NCBI RefSeq assembly: GCF_900101605.1
Contig: NZ_FMUR01000011.1
Coordinates: 96,625-160,624, forward strand
Length of the DNA stretch: 64,000 nucleotides
Direction: 5' to 3'
Source: Butyrivibrio hungatei
GTDB lineage: Bacteria > Bacillota > Clostridia > Lachnospirales > Lachnospiraceae
Shown here: in pieces, positions 35,714 to 46,419 of the stretch
Layout: every line of letters starts with the position of its first letter
Position numbering within the stretch: the stretch's first letter is position 1
Position numbers and translations under genes: made by a program
Notes under the pieces: generated by a model
Database searches by the model: none
Seen by the model: the letters and a program-made list of their open reading frames with translations, nothing else
Told to the model about the DNA's origin: nothing

Positions 35714-36334
35714 TTAAAACATCTCCTTAAGAGCAAGTTTCAGCAAATCTTCCGTATTTGCGGCTGCTCCTTCTTCAGTGCCGAGAACTTTTCTGACCGC
35801 TCTCATAGCATCGGAATTATTGTAACCAAGCGCCACAAGTGCAGCAACCGTCTCATCTTTCGCAGACAAGTTATCACCCAAAAGGTCTCCGTCAAGCGAA
35901 TCTCCACCCTGCGAAAGCAAAGAATCCTCCGTAACTTTGATCTTGTCTTTGAGTTCAAGAGTTATTCTCTCCGCAGTTTTTTTGCCTATTCCCGGAGCTT
36001 TTGCAATAGATGCACTGTCTCCCGCAATAATGGCAAAACGAAGATCGTCCGGCGACATAACCGACAATATCGCAAGTCCGCCCTTAGGTCCTATTCCGTT
36101 AACTGTAATAAGAAGTTTAAAAAGACTAAGCTCATCCCTTGAAAGGAATCCAAAAAGTGTAAACGCATCCTCTTTGACGTTTGTGTAAGTATAAACTTTT
36201 ACCATCTCGCCAATTCCGGGCATTCTGTCCATGGTAGAACCGGAAATATTTACGTTTATCCCAATGCCGTTTACGTCTATAACAGCATTTCCCTCTTCGA
36301 TGCTCTCAAGAATACCATTTACATAAGCAACCAT
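35714..36334 (-). CDS. ruvA: Holliday junction DNA helicase subunit RuvA
   Basis: The 206-residue protein has the N-terminal OB fold (MVAYVNGILESIEEGNAVID), tandem helix-hairpin-helix motifs (VNGIGPKGGLAIL, APGIGKKTAERI) and the C-terminal RuvB-interacting domain (VAALVALGYNNSDAMRAV). It lies 6 bases upstream of ruvB. Confidence 0.96.
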   Translation of the reverse strand: MVAYVNGILESIEEGNAVIDVNGIGINVNISGSTMDRMPGIGEMVKVYTYTNVKEDAFTLFGFLSRDELSLFKLLITVNGIGPKGGLAILSVMSPDDLRFAIIAGDSASIAKAPGIGKKTAERITLELKDKIKVTEDSLLSQGGDSLDGDLLGDNLSAKDETVAALVALGYNNSDAMRAVRKVLGTEEGAAANTEDLLKLALKEMF

Positions 36335-36365
36335 ATTTTCTGTTCTTCCCGTGTTCTTTATAGAT

Positions 36366-36427
36366 AAATACCGGTATTATCGGTATTTCTTTAGATTAAC
36401 ACCGTCACCCGATAACGGATGACGGTG
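36366..36427 (-). terminator. Two hairpins downstream of the nfnBA unit
   Basis: CACCGTCA (36400-36407) pairs with TGACGGTG (36420-36427), and AAATACCG (36366-36373) pairs with CGGTATTT (36381-36388). They lie between the end of nfnB and the start of ruvA. The T-tract is poor, so the first could be a terminator and the second part of the ruvA leader. Confidence 0.5.
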
Positions 36428-36451
36428 CCATATCAATATTTCAAGTATATA

Positions 36452-37834
36452 TTATTTGCTCTGAAGATATTCATCAATACCCTTTGCAGCAGCCTTACCT
36501 GCACCCATTGCAAGGATAACAGTAGCTGCTCCGGTAACGGCATCACCACCTGCAAATACGCCGGGCTTTGATGTCTGTCCGTTGTCTTCTGCAACGATAC
36601 ATTTTCTCTTGTTGATATCAAGTCCCGCTGTTGTTGAAGAAATAAGCGGATTAGGTGATGTTCCGAGTGACATGATAACAGCATCACATTCAATCTCAAA
36701 CTCAGAACCGGGAACTTCAACAGGGCTTCTTCTTCCTGACTCATCAGGCTCGCCAAGTTCCATTCTGATACATGTGATTCCTGTTACCCAGCCGTTCTCA
36801 TCAGCGTGGATCTCAACAGGATTGCAAAGAAGATCGAAGATGATTCCCTCTTCCTTAGCATGTCCTACTTCTTCCTTACGTGCAGGAAGCTCTTCCTCAC
36901 CACGACGATATACAACATGAACTTCAGCTCCGAGACGAAGTGCTGTTCTTGCTGCGTCCATAGCAACATTACCGCCACCTACAACTACGCACTTTTTAGG
37001 TCTCATGATAGGTGTTCTTGAATTCTCATCAAAAGCTTTCATAAGATTGCTTCTTGTAAGGAACTCGTTTGCTGAGAATACACCCATAGCCTGCTCGCCG
37101 GGGATATTCATGAATCTGGGAAGTCCTGCTCCGGAACCGATGAATACAGCCTCAAAGCCTTCCTTCTCCATAAGGTCGTCTATAGTAACAGACTTACCGA
37201 TAACAACGTCTGTCTCAAGCTTAACGCCGAGTGACTTAACGTTCTCGATTTCTTTTTTAACAACGGCATCCTTGGGAAGACGGAACTCAGGAATACCATA
37301 TACAAGAACACCGCCTGCCTCATGAAGCGCTTCAAATATAGTTACATCGTAACCCATCTTTGCAAGATCGCCTGCGCATGTAAGACCTGAAGGGCCTGAA
37401 CCGATAATGGCAACTTTCTTGCCCTTCTTCTCTTTTGCACCCTCGGGCTTGATTCCCATCTCTCTTGCTGTGTCGGCAACATATCTCTCAAGCTTACCGA
37501 TTGAAACGGCATCACCCTTGATTCCTCTTACGCACTGTCCCTCACACTGGCTCTCCTGAGGGCATACACGTCCGCATACAGCGGGAAGTGCACTTGACTG
37601 GCTGATCACCTGATAAGCTTCCTCAACATTCCCCTGCTTAACCTGCTCAATAAATGCAGGAATATTAATTGATACAGGACATCCCTGTACACATTTGGGG
37701 TTCTTACAATTAAGACATCTGAGAGCTTCCTTCTCAGCTTCTTCTTTATTATATCCGAGACATACTTCTTTAAAATTAGTCGCACGTTCCTTAGCGTCCT
37801 GTTCGCGGACCGGAACTCTTACAAATCCATCCAT
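36452..37834 (-). CDS. nfnB: NfnB / GltD-like flavoprotein, large subunit of ferredoxin:NADP oxidoreductase
   Basis: The 460-residue protein has two N-terminal cysteine clusters for 4Fe-4S centres (CLNCKNPKCVQGCP; CGRVCPQESQCEGQC). FAD-binding GSGPSGLTCA and NADPH-binding VVGGGNVAMDAARTALRLG motifs follow. On its own it would be called glutamate synthase small chain. The adjacent NfnA-like gene and the absence of a large glutamate synthase gene make the electron-bifurcating NADH-dependent reduced ferredoxin:NADP oxidoreductase more likely. This enzyme balances NADH, ferredoxin and NADPH in anaerobes. Confidence 0.87.
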   Translation of the reverse strand: MDGFVRVPVREQDAKERATNFKEVCLGYNKEEAEKEALRCLNCKNPKCVQGCPVSINIPAFIEQVKQGNVEEAYQVISQSSALPAVCGRVCPQESQCEGQCVRGIKGDAVSIGKLERYVADTAREMGIKPEGAKEKKGKKVAIIGSGPSGLTCAGDLAKMGYDVTIFEALHEAGGVLVYGIPEFRLPKDAVVKKEIENVKSLGVKLETDVVIGKSVTIDDLMEKEGFEAVFIGSGAGLPRFMNIPGEQAMGVFSANEFLTRSNLMKAFDENSRTPIMRPKKCVVVGGGNVAMDAARTALRLGAEVHVVYRRGEEELPARKEEVGHAKEEGIIFDLLCNPVEIHADENGWVTGITCIRMELGEPDESGRRSPVEVPGSEFEIECDAVIMSLGTSPNPLISSTTAGLDINKRKCIVAEDNGQTSKPGVFAGGDAVTGAATVILAMGAGKAAAKGIDEYLQSK

Positions 37835-37895
37835 CTTTTATTCTCCTATATAGTTATCGCAAATAGAATAATTTGCTAAACGAATCAATCATCTA

Positions 37896-38771
37896 TCAGT
37901 TGCAGTTTCCGCATCCACCGTGATGTGTATCACCTTCCTGAGCCTTGAGAAGAAGTCTTCCCTCCTCAGTCTTGTAAAGCTTCATACGATTCATTGCCTG
38001 ATCAAAGTCAACCTTGTGTCCGTCAAACTCGGGACCGTCTACACAGGCAAACTTAACCTGTCCGTCAACTGTAAGACGACAAGCTCCGCACATTCCCGTT
38101 CCGTCAACCATAATAGGATTCATGCTGACAATTGTAGGAATTCCAAGTTCTTTTGTAAGCTTGCAAACAAACTTCATCATGATCATAGGTCCGATAGCTA
38201 CGCAGTGATCATATTTATTTCCTTCATCCCAAAGATCCTGAAGAGCCTTTGTAACCATTCCGCTTCTTCCGTATGATCCGTCATCTGTTGTAATGTGGAG
38301 ATTACATACTTTCTTGAATCTCTCCTCCATGATAACAAGATCCTTTGTCTTTGCACCTATGATAACGTCGCATTCAACGCCCTGTTCCTTTAACCACTTT
38401 GCCTGAGGGTAAACGGGAGCAGTTCCTACACCACCTGCAATAAATACGATCTTCTTTTTCTTGAGATCTTCAACGCTCTCTTCGCAAAGATCGGAAGGTT
38501 TTCCCAAAGGTCCGACAACGTCTGCCAAATAATCGCCGGCCTTGAGTTTAGAAAGTTTGTGTGTTTCAGCACCGATAGCCTGAACAACAATCTCTACCGT
38601 GCCCTTCTCTCTGTCATAATCACATATTGTAAGAGGAATTCTTTCTCCCTCCTCATCAACACGGATAATCAAAAATTGTCCGGGTAAACATGCGTCAGAA
38701 ACACGCGGAGCCTCAACGATCATCTGATAGATGTTCGTAGTAAGCTCATTTGCCTCTAAAATCTTGAACAT
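37896..38771 (-). CDS. nfnA: NfnA-like FAD/2Fe-2S subunit of ferredoxin:NADP oxidoreductase
   Basis: The 291-residue protein has an FAD-binding barrel with RIPLTICDYD, the NAD-binding segment FIAGGVGTAPVYPQAKWL and the C-terminal cluster motif GTGMCGACRLTVDGQVKFACVDG. The latter binds a 2Fe-2S centre as in dihydroorotate dehydrogenase electron-transfer subunits. The ATG at 38769-38771 is 9 bases from GGAGG; two ATGs just upstream sit too close to that site. It is followed directly by nfnB on the same strand. Confidence 0.87.
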   Translation of the reverse strand: MFKILEANELTTNIYQMIVEAPRVSDACLPGQFLIIRVDEEGERIPLTICDYDREKGTVEIVVQAIGAETHKLSKLKAGDYLADVVGPLGKPSDLCEESVEDLKKKKIVFIAGGVGTAPVYPQAKWLKEQGVECDVIIGAKTKDLVIMEERFKKVCNLHITTDDGSYGRSGMVTKALQDLWDEGNKYDHCVAIGPMIMMKFVCKLTKELGIPTIVSMNPIMVDGTGMCGACRLTVDGQVKFACVDGPEFDGHKVDFDQAMNRMKLYKTEEGRLLLKAQEGDTHHGGCGNCN

Positions 38772-38820
38772 AGTCATCATCCTCCAATATCTTGAATAAG
38801 TATATAAAGTAAATTACTCT

Positions 38821-40257
38821 TTATTTGATGGTTTTTAATGTAAATCTGCCACGGGTATCATATCCGAGATGATTTAACGTACCGTCATGCGTATTAACGG
38901 CAAATAATCTTCCGGTCTGAATTCTTGTTCCGTCACCGCGAACAAATTCTTCAATGATCTTGTAATATTCACCGGCACCCGCAACCTCGATCACGGAATC
39001 ATAAATATATTCATTATGTCCGCCGCCTCTTACACTTCCCTTTTCATCAAGAAGAACGTCAAGTGCAAGAAGTTTACTTACAAGTCTCTGCACGGCCTGT
39101 TCTTTTGTAACCCTTCTGTCATACGCAAGAACATATTCCCTCTCCACTATCTCACTCGGATTGCCTTTTTCATTATATGCGATAAACTTAAAGTTCGATG
39201 TTCCCATCGGCATGGGAATAGGCTCCGTATATTCCTCTGATTCCATAGTGGGATCGGTTCCGTCGGTCGTGTAAAAAATCCTGCATCCGTCGCCTGATAT
39301 GGCTACTATCATGGTATTTTCCTTATAATCACCACTCGGTTCCATAATCTCAGGAGTCGGCGCGGTTCCGCCTTCTATTATAAGAGTTCTATCAACTATA
39401 GGACTTGAAACACCGTATTCATTGATGGCTACAGCTTTAATGTTATATTCGCCATCCTTATCGATCTCAAATTCGCTTCTGTAAGCTTCACTCTTCTTGG
39501 TGGGGTCGTCCCCGTTGATGGTGTAATAAATACTTGAACCGTCATCGGAAGAAATTGATATTGATACTTTTTCCTCATATGTTCCGTCTCCCGGAGTCAT
39601 TTCGGGCTCTTTCGGCACATATTTTTTTCTGAGTGCATCTGCAGATTCATTATGACCTTCATTAAGAATCTCAGCTATTTTATCATATTCTCCCGATTGT
39701 TTATATATCGAAATTATACTTTCGTACGCTGCTGTGACAGAATCTTTTGGGTAATTTGACGAATCGGTGATTATTTTCAGTGTATCAACAGCATTTCCGA
39801 CAGATCCAAGTTCAAGATAACAATCCGCCAGCCTGAAAATAATATCCGTATTATACGGATATCTCTTGTTTCCTTCCGTTAGGTATGCAACTGCTTCATA
39901 AGTATTACCGTTACTTCTTGACTTTTCGGCAAGTTTAAGGTATTTGGCACCTGTTTTATCCTGCGACATAAAGATTATACTTACAAACAGTACAATTATA
40001 AGTATTCCCAGAACACTTCCGATGATGACATTCTTCTTTTTCTTTATAAATTCAAAGAAATCATCTTTATTCCTATATTTGATCACAACTTTGGGCTTAT
40101 CATCTCTAGAGAGTCTATCTGCAATCGATGACAGCGTTGTATCAATTTCATTTTCAACTTCCGGTTCAAACTCCGGAACAATATTTATCTCCGCGCCACA
40201 TTTATCACAGTACAGATGTCCATCAGGTATATCGGCGCCGCAATTATGACATTTCAT
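38821..40257 (-). CDS. Zinc-ribbon, TPR and chitobiase-C-terminal-like domain membrane protein
   Basis: This 478-residue protein begins with a double CxxC zinc ribbon (CHNCG..YCDKCGAE, 3-22), a basic linker and one membrane segment (about 75-97). An extracytoplasmic part contains TPR-like helices (about 105-210). Two copies of a beta-sandwich of the CHB_HEX_C type follow (about 220-290 and 305-375), each with a YYTxxGxDPT-like strand. A final unique domain ends the protein. The extracellular modules resemble those of surface polysaccharide-binding proteins. I do not know its role; it appears independent of the metabolic neighbours. Confidence 0.75.
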   Translation of the reverse strand: MKCHNCGADIPDGHLYCDKCGAEINIVPEFEPEVENEIDTTLSSIADRLSRDDKPKVVIKYRNKDDFFEFIKKKKNVIIGSVLGILIIVLFVSIIFMSQDKTGAKYLKLAEKSRSNGNTYEAVAYLTEGNKRYPYNTDIIFRLADCYLELGSVGNAVDTLKIITDSSNYPKDSVTAAYESIISIYKQSGEYDKIAEILNEGHNESADALRKKYVPKEPEMTPGDGTYEEKVSISISSDDGSSIYYTINGDDPTKKSEAYRSEFEIDKDGEYNIKAVAINEYGVSSPIVDRTLIIEGGTAPTPEIMEPSGDYKENTMIVAISGDGCRIFYTTDGTDPTMESEEYTEPIPMPMGTSNFKFIAYNEKGNPSEIVEREYVLAYDRRVTKEQAVQRLVSKLLALDVLLDEKGSVRGGGHNEYIYDSVIEVAGAGEYYKIIEEFVRGDGTRIQTGRLFAVNTHDGTLNHLGYDTRGRFTLKTIK

Positions 40258-40296
40258 ATCTTATACTCCACTATTATCTCTACTTCTCTTCTACAA

Positions 40297-41154
40297 TTAT
40301 CTGAACATTGTAGCAGCTTCATAACAGTTGTTCATGAGCATAGCAATAGTCATGGGGCCTACACCACCGGGAACGGGTGTAATTGCGGAAGCTATCTCTT
40401 TAACCTCATCAAAGCATACATCTCCGCAAAGTTTACCGTCTTCATTTCTGTTAATTCCGACATCTATAACAACTGCGCCTTCTTTGACATGATCTTTGGT
40501 GATCATACCTGCTTTTCCGACAGCTGCGATAAGGATATCCGCTCTCTTGCAGACTTCCTCAAGATTCTTTGTTTTGGAATGAGCAACGGTCACAGTTGCA
40601 TTCTCTCTTAACATCAGCATCGACATAGGCTTACCGACAATATTGGATCTTCCCACGATAACACATTCTTTGCCGGCTATATCGATCTTACCGTCACATC
40701 CGCGCTTTAAGAGCTGGATAACTCCTGCGGGAGTACATGATACAAAGCCTTTTTCACCTATACAGAGCGCACCCACATTCATAGGATGGAATCCGTCTAC
40801 GTCTTTCTTCGGACTTATTGCATCGATAACAGTCTTCTCATCTATCTGCGAAGGAAGCGGCATCTGAACGAGTATTCCGTTTACATCTTCTCTGTTGTTG
40901 AGTTCATCAATCAGCTTAAGCAACTCTTCCTGAGAAGTTTCCTTCGGAAGTTCATAAGAAAGAGATCTGTATCCGATATACTCACATGCCTTTTTCTTGT
41001 TTCTTACATAAACCTGGGAAGCCGGATCTTCTCCGACAAGAATTACGGCAAGCGTAACTTCTATTCCCTGTTCCTTAAGACGAGCCGTTTTTTCTTTAAG
41101 CTCGTCTTTAATTATCTGCGAAATCGCTTTTCCATCAATAATCTGTGCACTCAT
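40297..41154 (-). CDS. folD: Methylene-tetrahydrofolate dehydrogenase/cyclohydrolase
   Basis: FolD interconverts methylene-, methenyl- and formyl-tetrahydrofolate. The 285-residue protein has the YVRNKKKACEYIGY active-site region with the catalytic lysine, the GFHPMNVGAL substrate motif, the VIVGRSNIVGKPM dinucleotide motif and the final TPVPGGVGPMTIAML. It lies about 40 bases after fhs on the same strand, giving a one-carbon pair. Confidence 0.96.
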   Translation of the reverse strand: MSAQIIDGKAISQIIKDELKEKTARLKEQGIEVTLAVILVGEDPASQVYVRNKKKACEYIGYRSLSYELPKETSQEELLKLIDELNNREDVNGILVQMPLPSQIDEKTVIDAISPKKDVDGFHPMNVGALCIGEKGFVSCTPAGVIQLLKRGCDGKIDIAGKECVIVGRSNIVGKPMSMLMLRENATVTVAHSKTKNLEEVCKRADILIAAVGKAGMITKDHVKEGAVVIDVGINRNEDGKLCGDVCFDEVKEIASAITPVPGGVGPMTIAMLMNNCYEAATMFR

Positions 41155-41192
41155 ACATACTCCTCAAATAAATAGATTTAACCGGTGTTTCC

Positions 41193-42869
41193 TTAGAATA
41201 ATCCTGTGATCTTGCCGTTTTCATCAACATCAATGTCGTAAGCGGCAGGATGCTTCGGAAGTCCGGGCATTGTCATGATCGCACCCGTAAGTGCAACGAC
41301 AAATCCCGCTCCGGCAGAAACGTATACTTCTCTTACGGTAATGTTGTATCCTGTAGGTCTTCCGAGAAGTGTCGGATCGTCCGAAAGAGAATACTGGGTT
41401 TTCGCCATACATACAGGAAGCTTGGAAAATCCCATCTCTTCAATCTTTGCAATCTGTCTGCTTGCGGCAGGTGTATATGTAACTCCGTCCGCACCGTAAA
41501 TCTCTGTAGCAACCGTTCCAATCTTATCCTTGATTGACATATCGTCGCTGTAGATAGGCGCATAGTTGCTTGGCTTGGTATTTATTGTATCAATAACCTC
41601 TTTTGCAAGAGCTTCTCCGCCTTCGCCGCCTTTTGCCCAAACTTCCGCAAGAGCAAATCTGCAGTCTTTCTTTTCGCAGAACTCTTTTACAAAATTAGTT
41701 TCTTCTTCGGTATCCGTAATGAAGGAGTTAAGTGTAACAACAACTGGTACACCGTATTTCTGAATGTTCTCTATATGCTTTTCAAGGTTCACGATTCCCT
41801 TCTTGAGAGCTTCAAGGTTCTCTTTTCCAAGCTCTGTCTTGGGTACTCCGCCGTTATACTTAAGTGCCTTTATGGTAGCAACAAGAACAACCGCATCAGG
41901 CTTAAGTCCCGCGATTCTGCACTTGATATCAAGGAACTTCTCGGCGCCGAGATCCGCACCGAATCCTGCCTCCGTAACCGTATAATCAGCTATTGAAAGC
42001 GCTGTCTTTGTAGCTCTTACAGAGTTACATCCGTGTGCGATATTCGCAAAAGGACCGCCGTGAACGATAACGGGTGTGTGCTCAAGTGTCTGTACGATAT
42101 TGGGCTTGAGCGCATCTTTTAAAAGAGCTGCCATAGCGCCGACTGCCTGAAGGTCTCCGGCAGTTACGGGTTCACCTTTAAAGTTATAAGCAACGATTAT
42201 ATTTGCAAGTCTCTTCTTGAGATCTTCAAGGTCACTTGAAAGGCAAAGGATTGCCATAATCTCAGAAGCAACGGTTATAACAAAGTGGTCTTCTCTCGGA
42301 ACACCGTCTGCCTTTGCACCAAGTCCGACAACGATGTTTCTGAGCGCACGGTCGTTCATATCCTCGGCTCTCTTCCAAATGATCTGTCTTGTATCGATCA
42401 TAAGCTCATTGCCCTGCTGGATATGATTGTCAAGAAGTGCGGCAAGCAGGTTGTTTGCAGAAGTAATTGCATGGAAATCACCTGTAAAATGAAGGTTCAG
42501 ATCTTCCATCGGGACAACCTGTGCATATCCGCCGCCTGCAGCTCCACCCTTGATACCAAAGCAAGGTCCGAGTGAAGGCTCTCTGAGTGCGATAACAGTC
42601 TTATGTCCGAGTCTGTTAAGCGCATCTCCCAGTCCAACGGAAACAGTTGTCTTTCCTTCTCCTGCGGGAGTGGGGTTGATGGCTGTTACAAGAATGAGTT
42701 TACCTTTCTTCTTGCTCTCAGCTTTTTTCAGATATTCTTCAGTAAGTTTAGCCTTGTATTTTCCGTAAAATTCAAGATCATCCTCTTCTACACCTACTGA
42801 CTTAGCAACCTCTTTGATATGAAGCATTTTCGCTTCCTGCGCGATTTCAATATCACTTTTTACTCCCAT
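41193..42869 (-). CDS. fhs: Formate-tetrahydrofolate ligase
   Basis: The enzyme makes 10-formyl-tetrahydrofolate from formate with ATP, feeding purine synthesis and serine/glycine metabolism. The 558-residue protein has the P-loop [10 protein letters not shown] (about 67-76), [23 protein letters not shown] and the C-terminal PGLPKHPAA. Its ATG overlaps the ftsK stop (TAATG), so it is translationally coupled to a functionally unrelated gene. folD follows. Confidence 0.97.
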   Translation of the reverse strand: MGVKSDIEIAQEAKMLHIKEVAKSVGVEEDDLEFYGKYKAKLTEEYLKKAESKKKGKLILVTAINPTPAGEGKTTVSVGLGDALNRLGHKTVIALREPSLGPCFGIKGGAAGGGYAQVVPMEDLNLHFTGDFHAITSANNLLAALLDNHIQQGNELMIDTRQIIWKRAEDMNDRALRNIVVGLGAKADGVPREDHFVITVASEIMAILCLSSDLEDLKKRLANIIVAYNFKGEPVTAGDLQAVGAMAALLKDALKPNIVQTLEHTPVIVHGGPFANIAHGCNSVRATKTALSIADYTVTEAGFGADLGAEKFLDIKCRIAGLKPDAVVLVATIKALKYNGGVPKTELGKENLEALKKGIVNLEKHIENIQKYGVPVVVTLNSFITDTEEETNFVKEFCEKKDCRFALAEVWAKGGEGGEALAKEVIDTINTKPSNYAPIYSDDMSIKDKIGTVATEIYGADGVTYTPAASRQIAKIEEMGFSKLPVCMAKTQYSLSDDPTLLGRPTGYNITVREVYVSAGAGFVVALTGAIMTMPGLPKHPAAYDIDVDENGKITGLF

Positions 42870-45661
42870 TATTCTCCTCCTACCATTTCTTCAAATTCAA
42901 CCTTTGTCATAAGGACTTTTCTTGGTTTTGTGCCTTCTTCATCTCCGACAACACCCGCTTCACAAAGCTGGTCCATGATTCTTGCCGCTCTGTTAAAGCC
43001 AATCTTAAATACTCTCTGAAGCATTCCTATAGATGCTTTCTCTTTATCAATGATCATCTCGCCGGCCTGCACAAAGTATTCATCCCTGCTCGATGCTCCA
43101 TCGCCCGAACTTGCGGCACCGCCGCCACCGCCTTGACTTTGAATATTCTGAATCTGCTGTTCAATCTCTTCTCCGTAAGACGATTCGATTCCCTGATTTC
43201 TTAAGAAATCGGTAACTGCCTGAACTTCTTTATCCGAAACAAATGCTCCCTGCATACGTGCGGGCTTTGTATATCCCTGAGGATAAAAGAGCATGTCACC
43301 CTTTCCCAAAAGCTTCTCCGCACCTGTTATATCAAGGATTGTTCTTGAGTCAACACCACTTGATACCGCAAACGCAACTCGGCTCGGCATATTTGCCTTG
43401 ATAAGACCCGTGATGACATCAACTGAAGGTCTCTGAGTAGCTATGATCAAATGGATTCCCGCAGCTCTTGCAAGCTGTGTAAGACGACAGATTGCATCCT
43501 CGACTTCATTCGCGGAAACCATCATAAGGTCCGCAAGCTCATCTACGATAACGACAAGCTGGGGAAGAACCTGCTTCTCCGGATCACCGCTCTGTTCAAC
43601 AAATTTGTTATATCCCTTAAGATCACGGACTCCGGCTTCGGCAAACTTCTTATATCTGTTTGTCATCTCCGCAACCGCCCAGTTAAGCGCAGCAGCAGCT
43701 TTCTTGGGATCTGTTACGACAGGAATCATAAGATGAGGGATTCCGTTGTAAACGCTGAGCTCAACAATCTTGGGATCAATCATGATCATCTGTACTTCTT
43801 CGGGCTTAGCCTTATAAATAAGGCTCATTATTATGGTATTTATACATACGGACTTACCCGATCCCGTAGCACCCGCGATAAGAAGGTGCGGCATCTTGGA
43901 AATATCCGTAACCACCGTTTTTCCTGCTATATCTTTGCCGACGGCAAAAGCAAGCTTTGATGAGAATTCTTTGAACTCTTTTGACTCAAAGAGGTCTCGC
44001 AGTGCAACCGCCTGATTCTCCTTGTTCGGCACTTCGATTCCGACAGCCGCTTTACCCGGAATAGGCGCTTCTATTCGGATATCTCTTGCAGCGAGATTCA
44101 TCTTGATATCATCTGCAAGTCCGACAATCTTGTTGACTCTGACTCCCGCTTCGGGCTGAAGTTCAAACCTTGTTACGGAAGGTCCCTGACTTATGTCGGT
44201 TACGGTTACATTTACGCCGAAAGTCTTAAGTGTCTCCTGCAATTTGAGTGCCGTTTCCTTGAGCTGTCTTGCCGTCTCAAGATTCTTGTTCTTAACCCCC
44301 TTCTCCAAAAGACTTACGGGAGGGAATACGTACTTCTTGGCAATGGCACGCTTATGTGCCTCAATTTCTTTTTCCATGCCGACATTGACCGTATGCGGTC
44401 CCGGACCTGAAGGAACATGCACAGTTTCGGCTGTGGATGTGATCTTGGAAGATGCTCCGGGCGATCTTGAAATATGGTCCTGAGCATGTATCGCATAATC
44501 ACCGTTCATGCCGTTCCCGAGATCTTCCGCATGTATCGGAACATCGGGAAGAATATCTTCCTGAACCTCTACAGGTGCCGCCTTTGCAACAAGCTTACCA
44601 CCATTGTGATTATCAGGTAATGCAATAGGCTCTTCTTCCTTGCTTGAACCAAAATCCATGCTGTGAATTCTGGGTTCGGTGACAAGGACTCTTTGTCCGT
44701 CAGGTTCTATGTCTGTCTCTATCTCATGCTTATTGAGCATGATCTCATGTATATCGTCATGGAACTCTTCTTCATCCGGAATAAATATATTCCCGATATT
44801 TTCTTCTTTATTTTCACCATAAATATGGATATTGTCTGTTTTCTCTTCTTCAACATCCTCTTTTGTGATGTTGGTGTCAAGCATGACTCCCCGGACATTT
44901 TTCTCCATCCTGAGGATCTTGGCATCTTCTTTCTGTTCGATGGCAAGGCGCTTCTCTTCTCTTATTTCAGCCCTTCTCTTCTCAGCCATCTCGCGTCGTC
45001 TTTCCGCGTAGTCTCTGTAATTTGCAGCATCTTCTCTTGTCTTCTCAATAAGCTTCCTGCTACCGTTCCTGATACCACCGACAAAAGACTGTTCCGTGAA
45101 TATCACAACGCTGACAATGCCAACCAGAAGCAGCACAAGAGCCGTTCCCGCAAATGACAGATGTTTATACAATGCATAAGCAAGTGAGCCTCCAAAGAAT
45201 CCGCCGCCGTCTCTTCCGTCTTTTGCCGAATTAAATATAAATGCGACATCGTAATTCATCGCCTGCTGAGGTCTGTTGGTAAAAAGCTCCGCAATAATGC
45301 CCAACATAAAGAAAAGCACAATGCCGGAAACGACCTTACGCTGTGCCGCACTTGAGCCAAAATTAGCCACTGAAATAAGAACAGCGCCAAGTGCCACAAG
45401 TGGTGCAATATACGCCGTAACGCCGAAAAAGCCAAATAATATTCCGCTTACCGCACTGCCAAACTCTCCGCAAATACCAAAATTACATAAGAAAAGGAAA
45501 ATCGTTAAAGCGACCATTGCAATAACCACAAGTTCGCTTCTTAAAGAATAGTCAATTTCTTCTGCTCTCTTGGCGGAAGTCTTTGCTCTGGAGTAGCTTC
45601 TTCCCGTACTCCTCGAAGCGGTCTTTCTTGTCTGTTTTCTACCATTATTACTTTGTGCCAT
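42869..45661 (-). CDS. ftsK: DNA translocase FtsK/SpoIIIE
   Basis: The motor clears chromosomes from the closing septum. The 930-residue protein starts with a basic tail and about four membrane segments (40-190), then a charged linker of about 250 residues. The RecA-like motor has Walker [10 protein letters not shown] (about 598), [20 protein letters not shown] and [14 protein letters not shown]-terminal gamma winged-helix domain ([31 protein letters not shown]) reads polar DNA motifs. AAGGGGAG precedes the start. Confidence 0.96.
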   Translation of the reverse strand: MAQSNNGRKQTRKTASRSTGRSYSRAKTSAKRAEEIDYSLRSELVVIAMVALTIFLFLCNFGICGEFGSAVSGILFGFFGVTAYIAPLVALGAVLISVANFGSSAAQRKVVSGIVLFFMLGIIAELFTNRPQQAMNYDVAFIFNSAKDGRDGGGFFGGSLAYALYKHLSFAGTALVLLLVGIVSVVIFTEQSFVGGIRNGSRKLIEKTREDAANYRDYAERRREMAEKRRAEIREEKRLAIEQKEDAKILRMEKNVRGVMLDTNITKEDVEEEKTDNIHIYGENKEENIGNIFIPDEEEFHDDIHEIMLNKHEIETDIEPDGQRVLVTEPRIHSMDFGSSKEEEPIALPDNHNGGKLVAKAAPVEVQEDILPDVPIHAEDLGNGMNGDYAIHAQDHISRSPGASSKITSTAETVHVPSGPGPHTVNVGMEKEIEAHKRAIAKKYVFPPVSLLEKGVKNKNLETARQLKETALKLQETLKTFGVNVTVTDISQGPSVTRFELQPEAGVRVNKIVGLADDIKMNLAARDIRIEAPIPGKAAVGIEVPNKENQAVALRDLFESKEFKEFSSKLAFAVGKDIAGKTVVTDISKMPHLLIAGATGSGKSVCINTIIMSLIYKAKPEEVQMIMIDPKIVELSVYNGIPHLMIPVVTDPKKAAAALNWAVAEMTNRYKKFAEAGVRDLKGYNKFVEQSGDPEKQVLPQLVVIVDELADLMMVSANEVEDAICRLTQLARAAGIHLIIATQRPSVDVITGLIKANMPSRVAFAVSSGVDSRTILDITGAEKLLGKGDMLFYPQGYTKPARMQGAFVSDKEVQAVTDFLRNQGIESSYGEEIEQQIQNIQSQGGGGGAASSGDGASSRDEYFVQAGEMIIDKEKASIGMLQRVFKIGFNRAARIMDQLCEAGVVGDEEGTKPRKVLMTKVEFEEMVGGE

Positions 45662-45760
45662 ATTCTCCCCTTGACTTATACAAAACTCTTATAAGTATAC
45701 CATTTTCTAACCCCATATGCTATACTAACGTTATTGTAGTTTTGCGTAAAGGAGATAAAA

Positions 45761-46330
45761 ATGGAATTCACACAGGAGTTAGAAACAGGCACTTTCAAAA
45801 TGGTCGGCGCAGCGGAAACATCTTTAAAACTTAAAGAAGTCGCCGAGAAGTGCAGACTTGTCAGAACAGACAACGGGGTCAAAGTAGAGCTTGCATACAC
45901 AGGTCCTAACGCCGGTAAATATATGCAATACATTGAAAAGCATAAAGAAGAGCTTACCAAGTATCTAATGAATCCCGATGAAACAGATCTTTACGAATGG
46001 ATGGAGTCATCACATCAAAGCCCTATGTCTCTCAAAAAACATGAGAAAGAAAAACTGCTTTTATATGTAAATTTTGATCCTACTACAAGAATTATGCTCA
46101 CAGGAATCGCCGACGAAAATGTAACACTTAAACTCGGTGCTCCACTTATGGAAATTAACATTGATGAGCTGACCAGAGACGAATTCAAGCTTAAGATCTA
46201 CAACATGCTTTTACTCGCCGATGAAATCGCAGTTCTCATGGGAAATCTCGATCTCCGCAAGATGTCAAATATCCAGATAGTAAAAACATACCTCGCGGAA
46301 ATCTATGACAAATATCACGAAAATCCTTGA
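45761..46330 (+). CDS. Conserved hypothetical protein
   Basis: The 189-residue soluble protein has an AAAGGAG ribosome site and an independent position, divergent from ftsK and convergent with the pyridoxal kinase gene. No membrane segment, signal peptide or cysteine cluster is seen. Its middle part reads as beta strands (LLLYVNFDPTTRIMLTGI), ending with long helices. Codon use matches the neighbours. I do not recognise the family. Confidence 0.7.
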   Translation: MEFTQELETGTFKMVGAAETSLKLKEVAEKCRLVRTDNGVKVELAYTGPNAGKYMQYIEKHKEELTKYLMNPDETDLYEWMESSHQSPMSLKKHEKEKLLLYVNFDPTTRIMLTGIADENVTLKLGAPLMEINIDELTRDEFKLKIYNMLLLADEIAVLMGNLDLRKMSNIQIVKTYLAEIYDKYHENP

Positions 46331-46350
46331 TCGTATCTATAAGAAAAAAT

Positions 46351-46395
46351 ATAAGCGGTGTATTGAGAGTGTTTTATCTCTCTACACCGCTTATT
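46351..46395. terminator. Bidirectional terminator
   Basis: ATAAGCGGTGTA (46351-46362) pairs with TACACCGCTTAT (46383-46394). It is flanked by A- and T-rich sequence between two convergent genes. Confidence 0.9.
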
Positions 46396-46419
46396 TTATT
46401 TCACTCGTAAAAAAGCATT

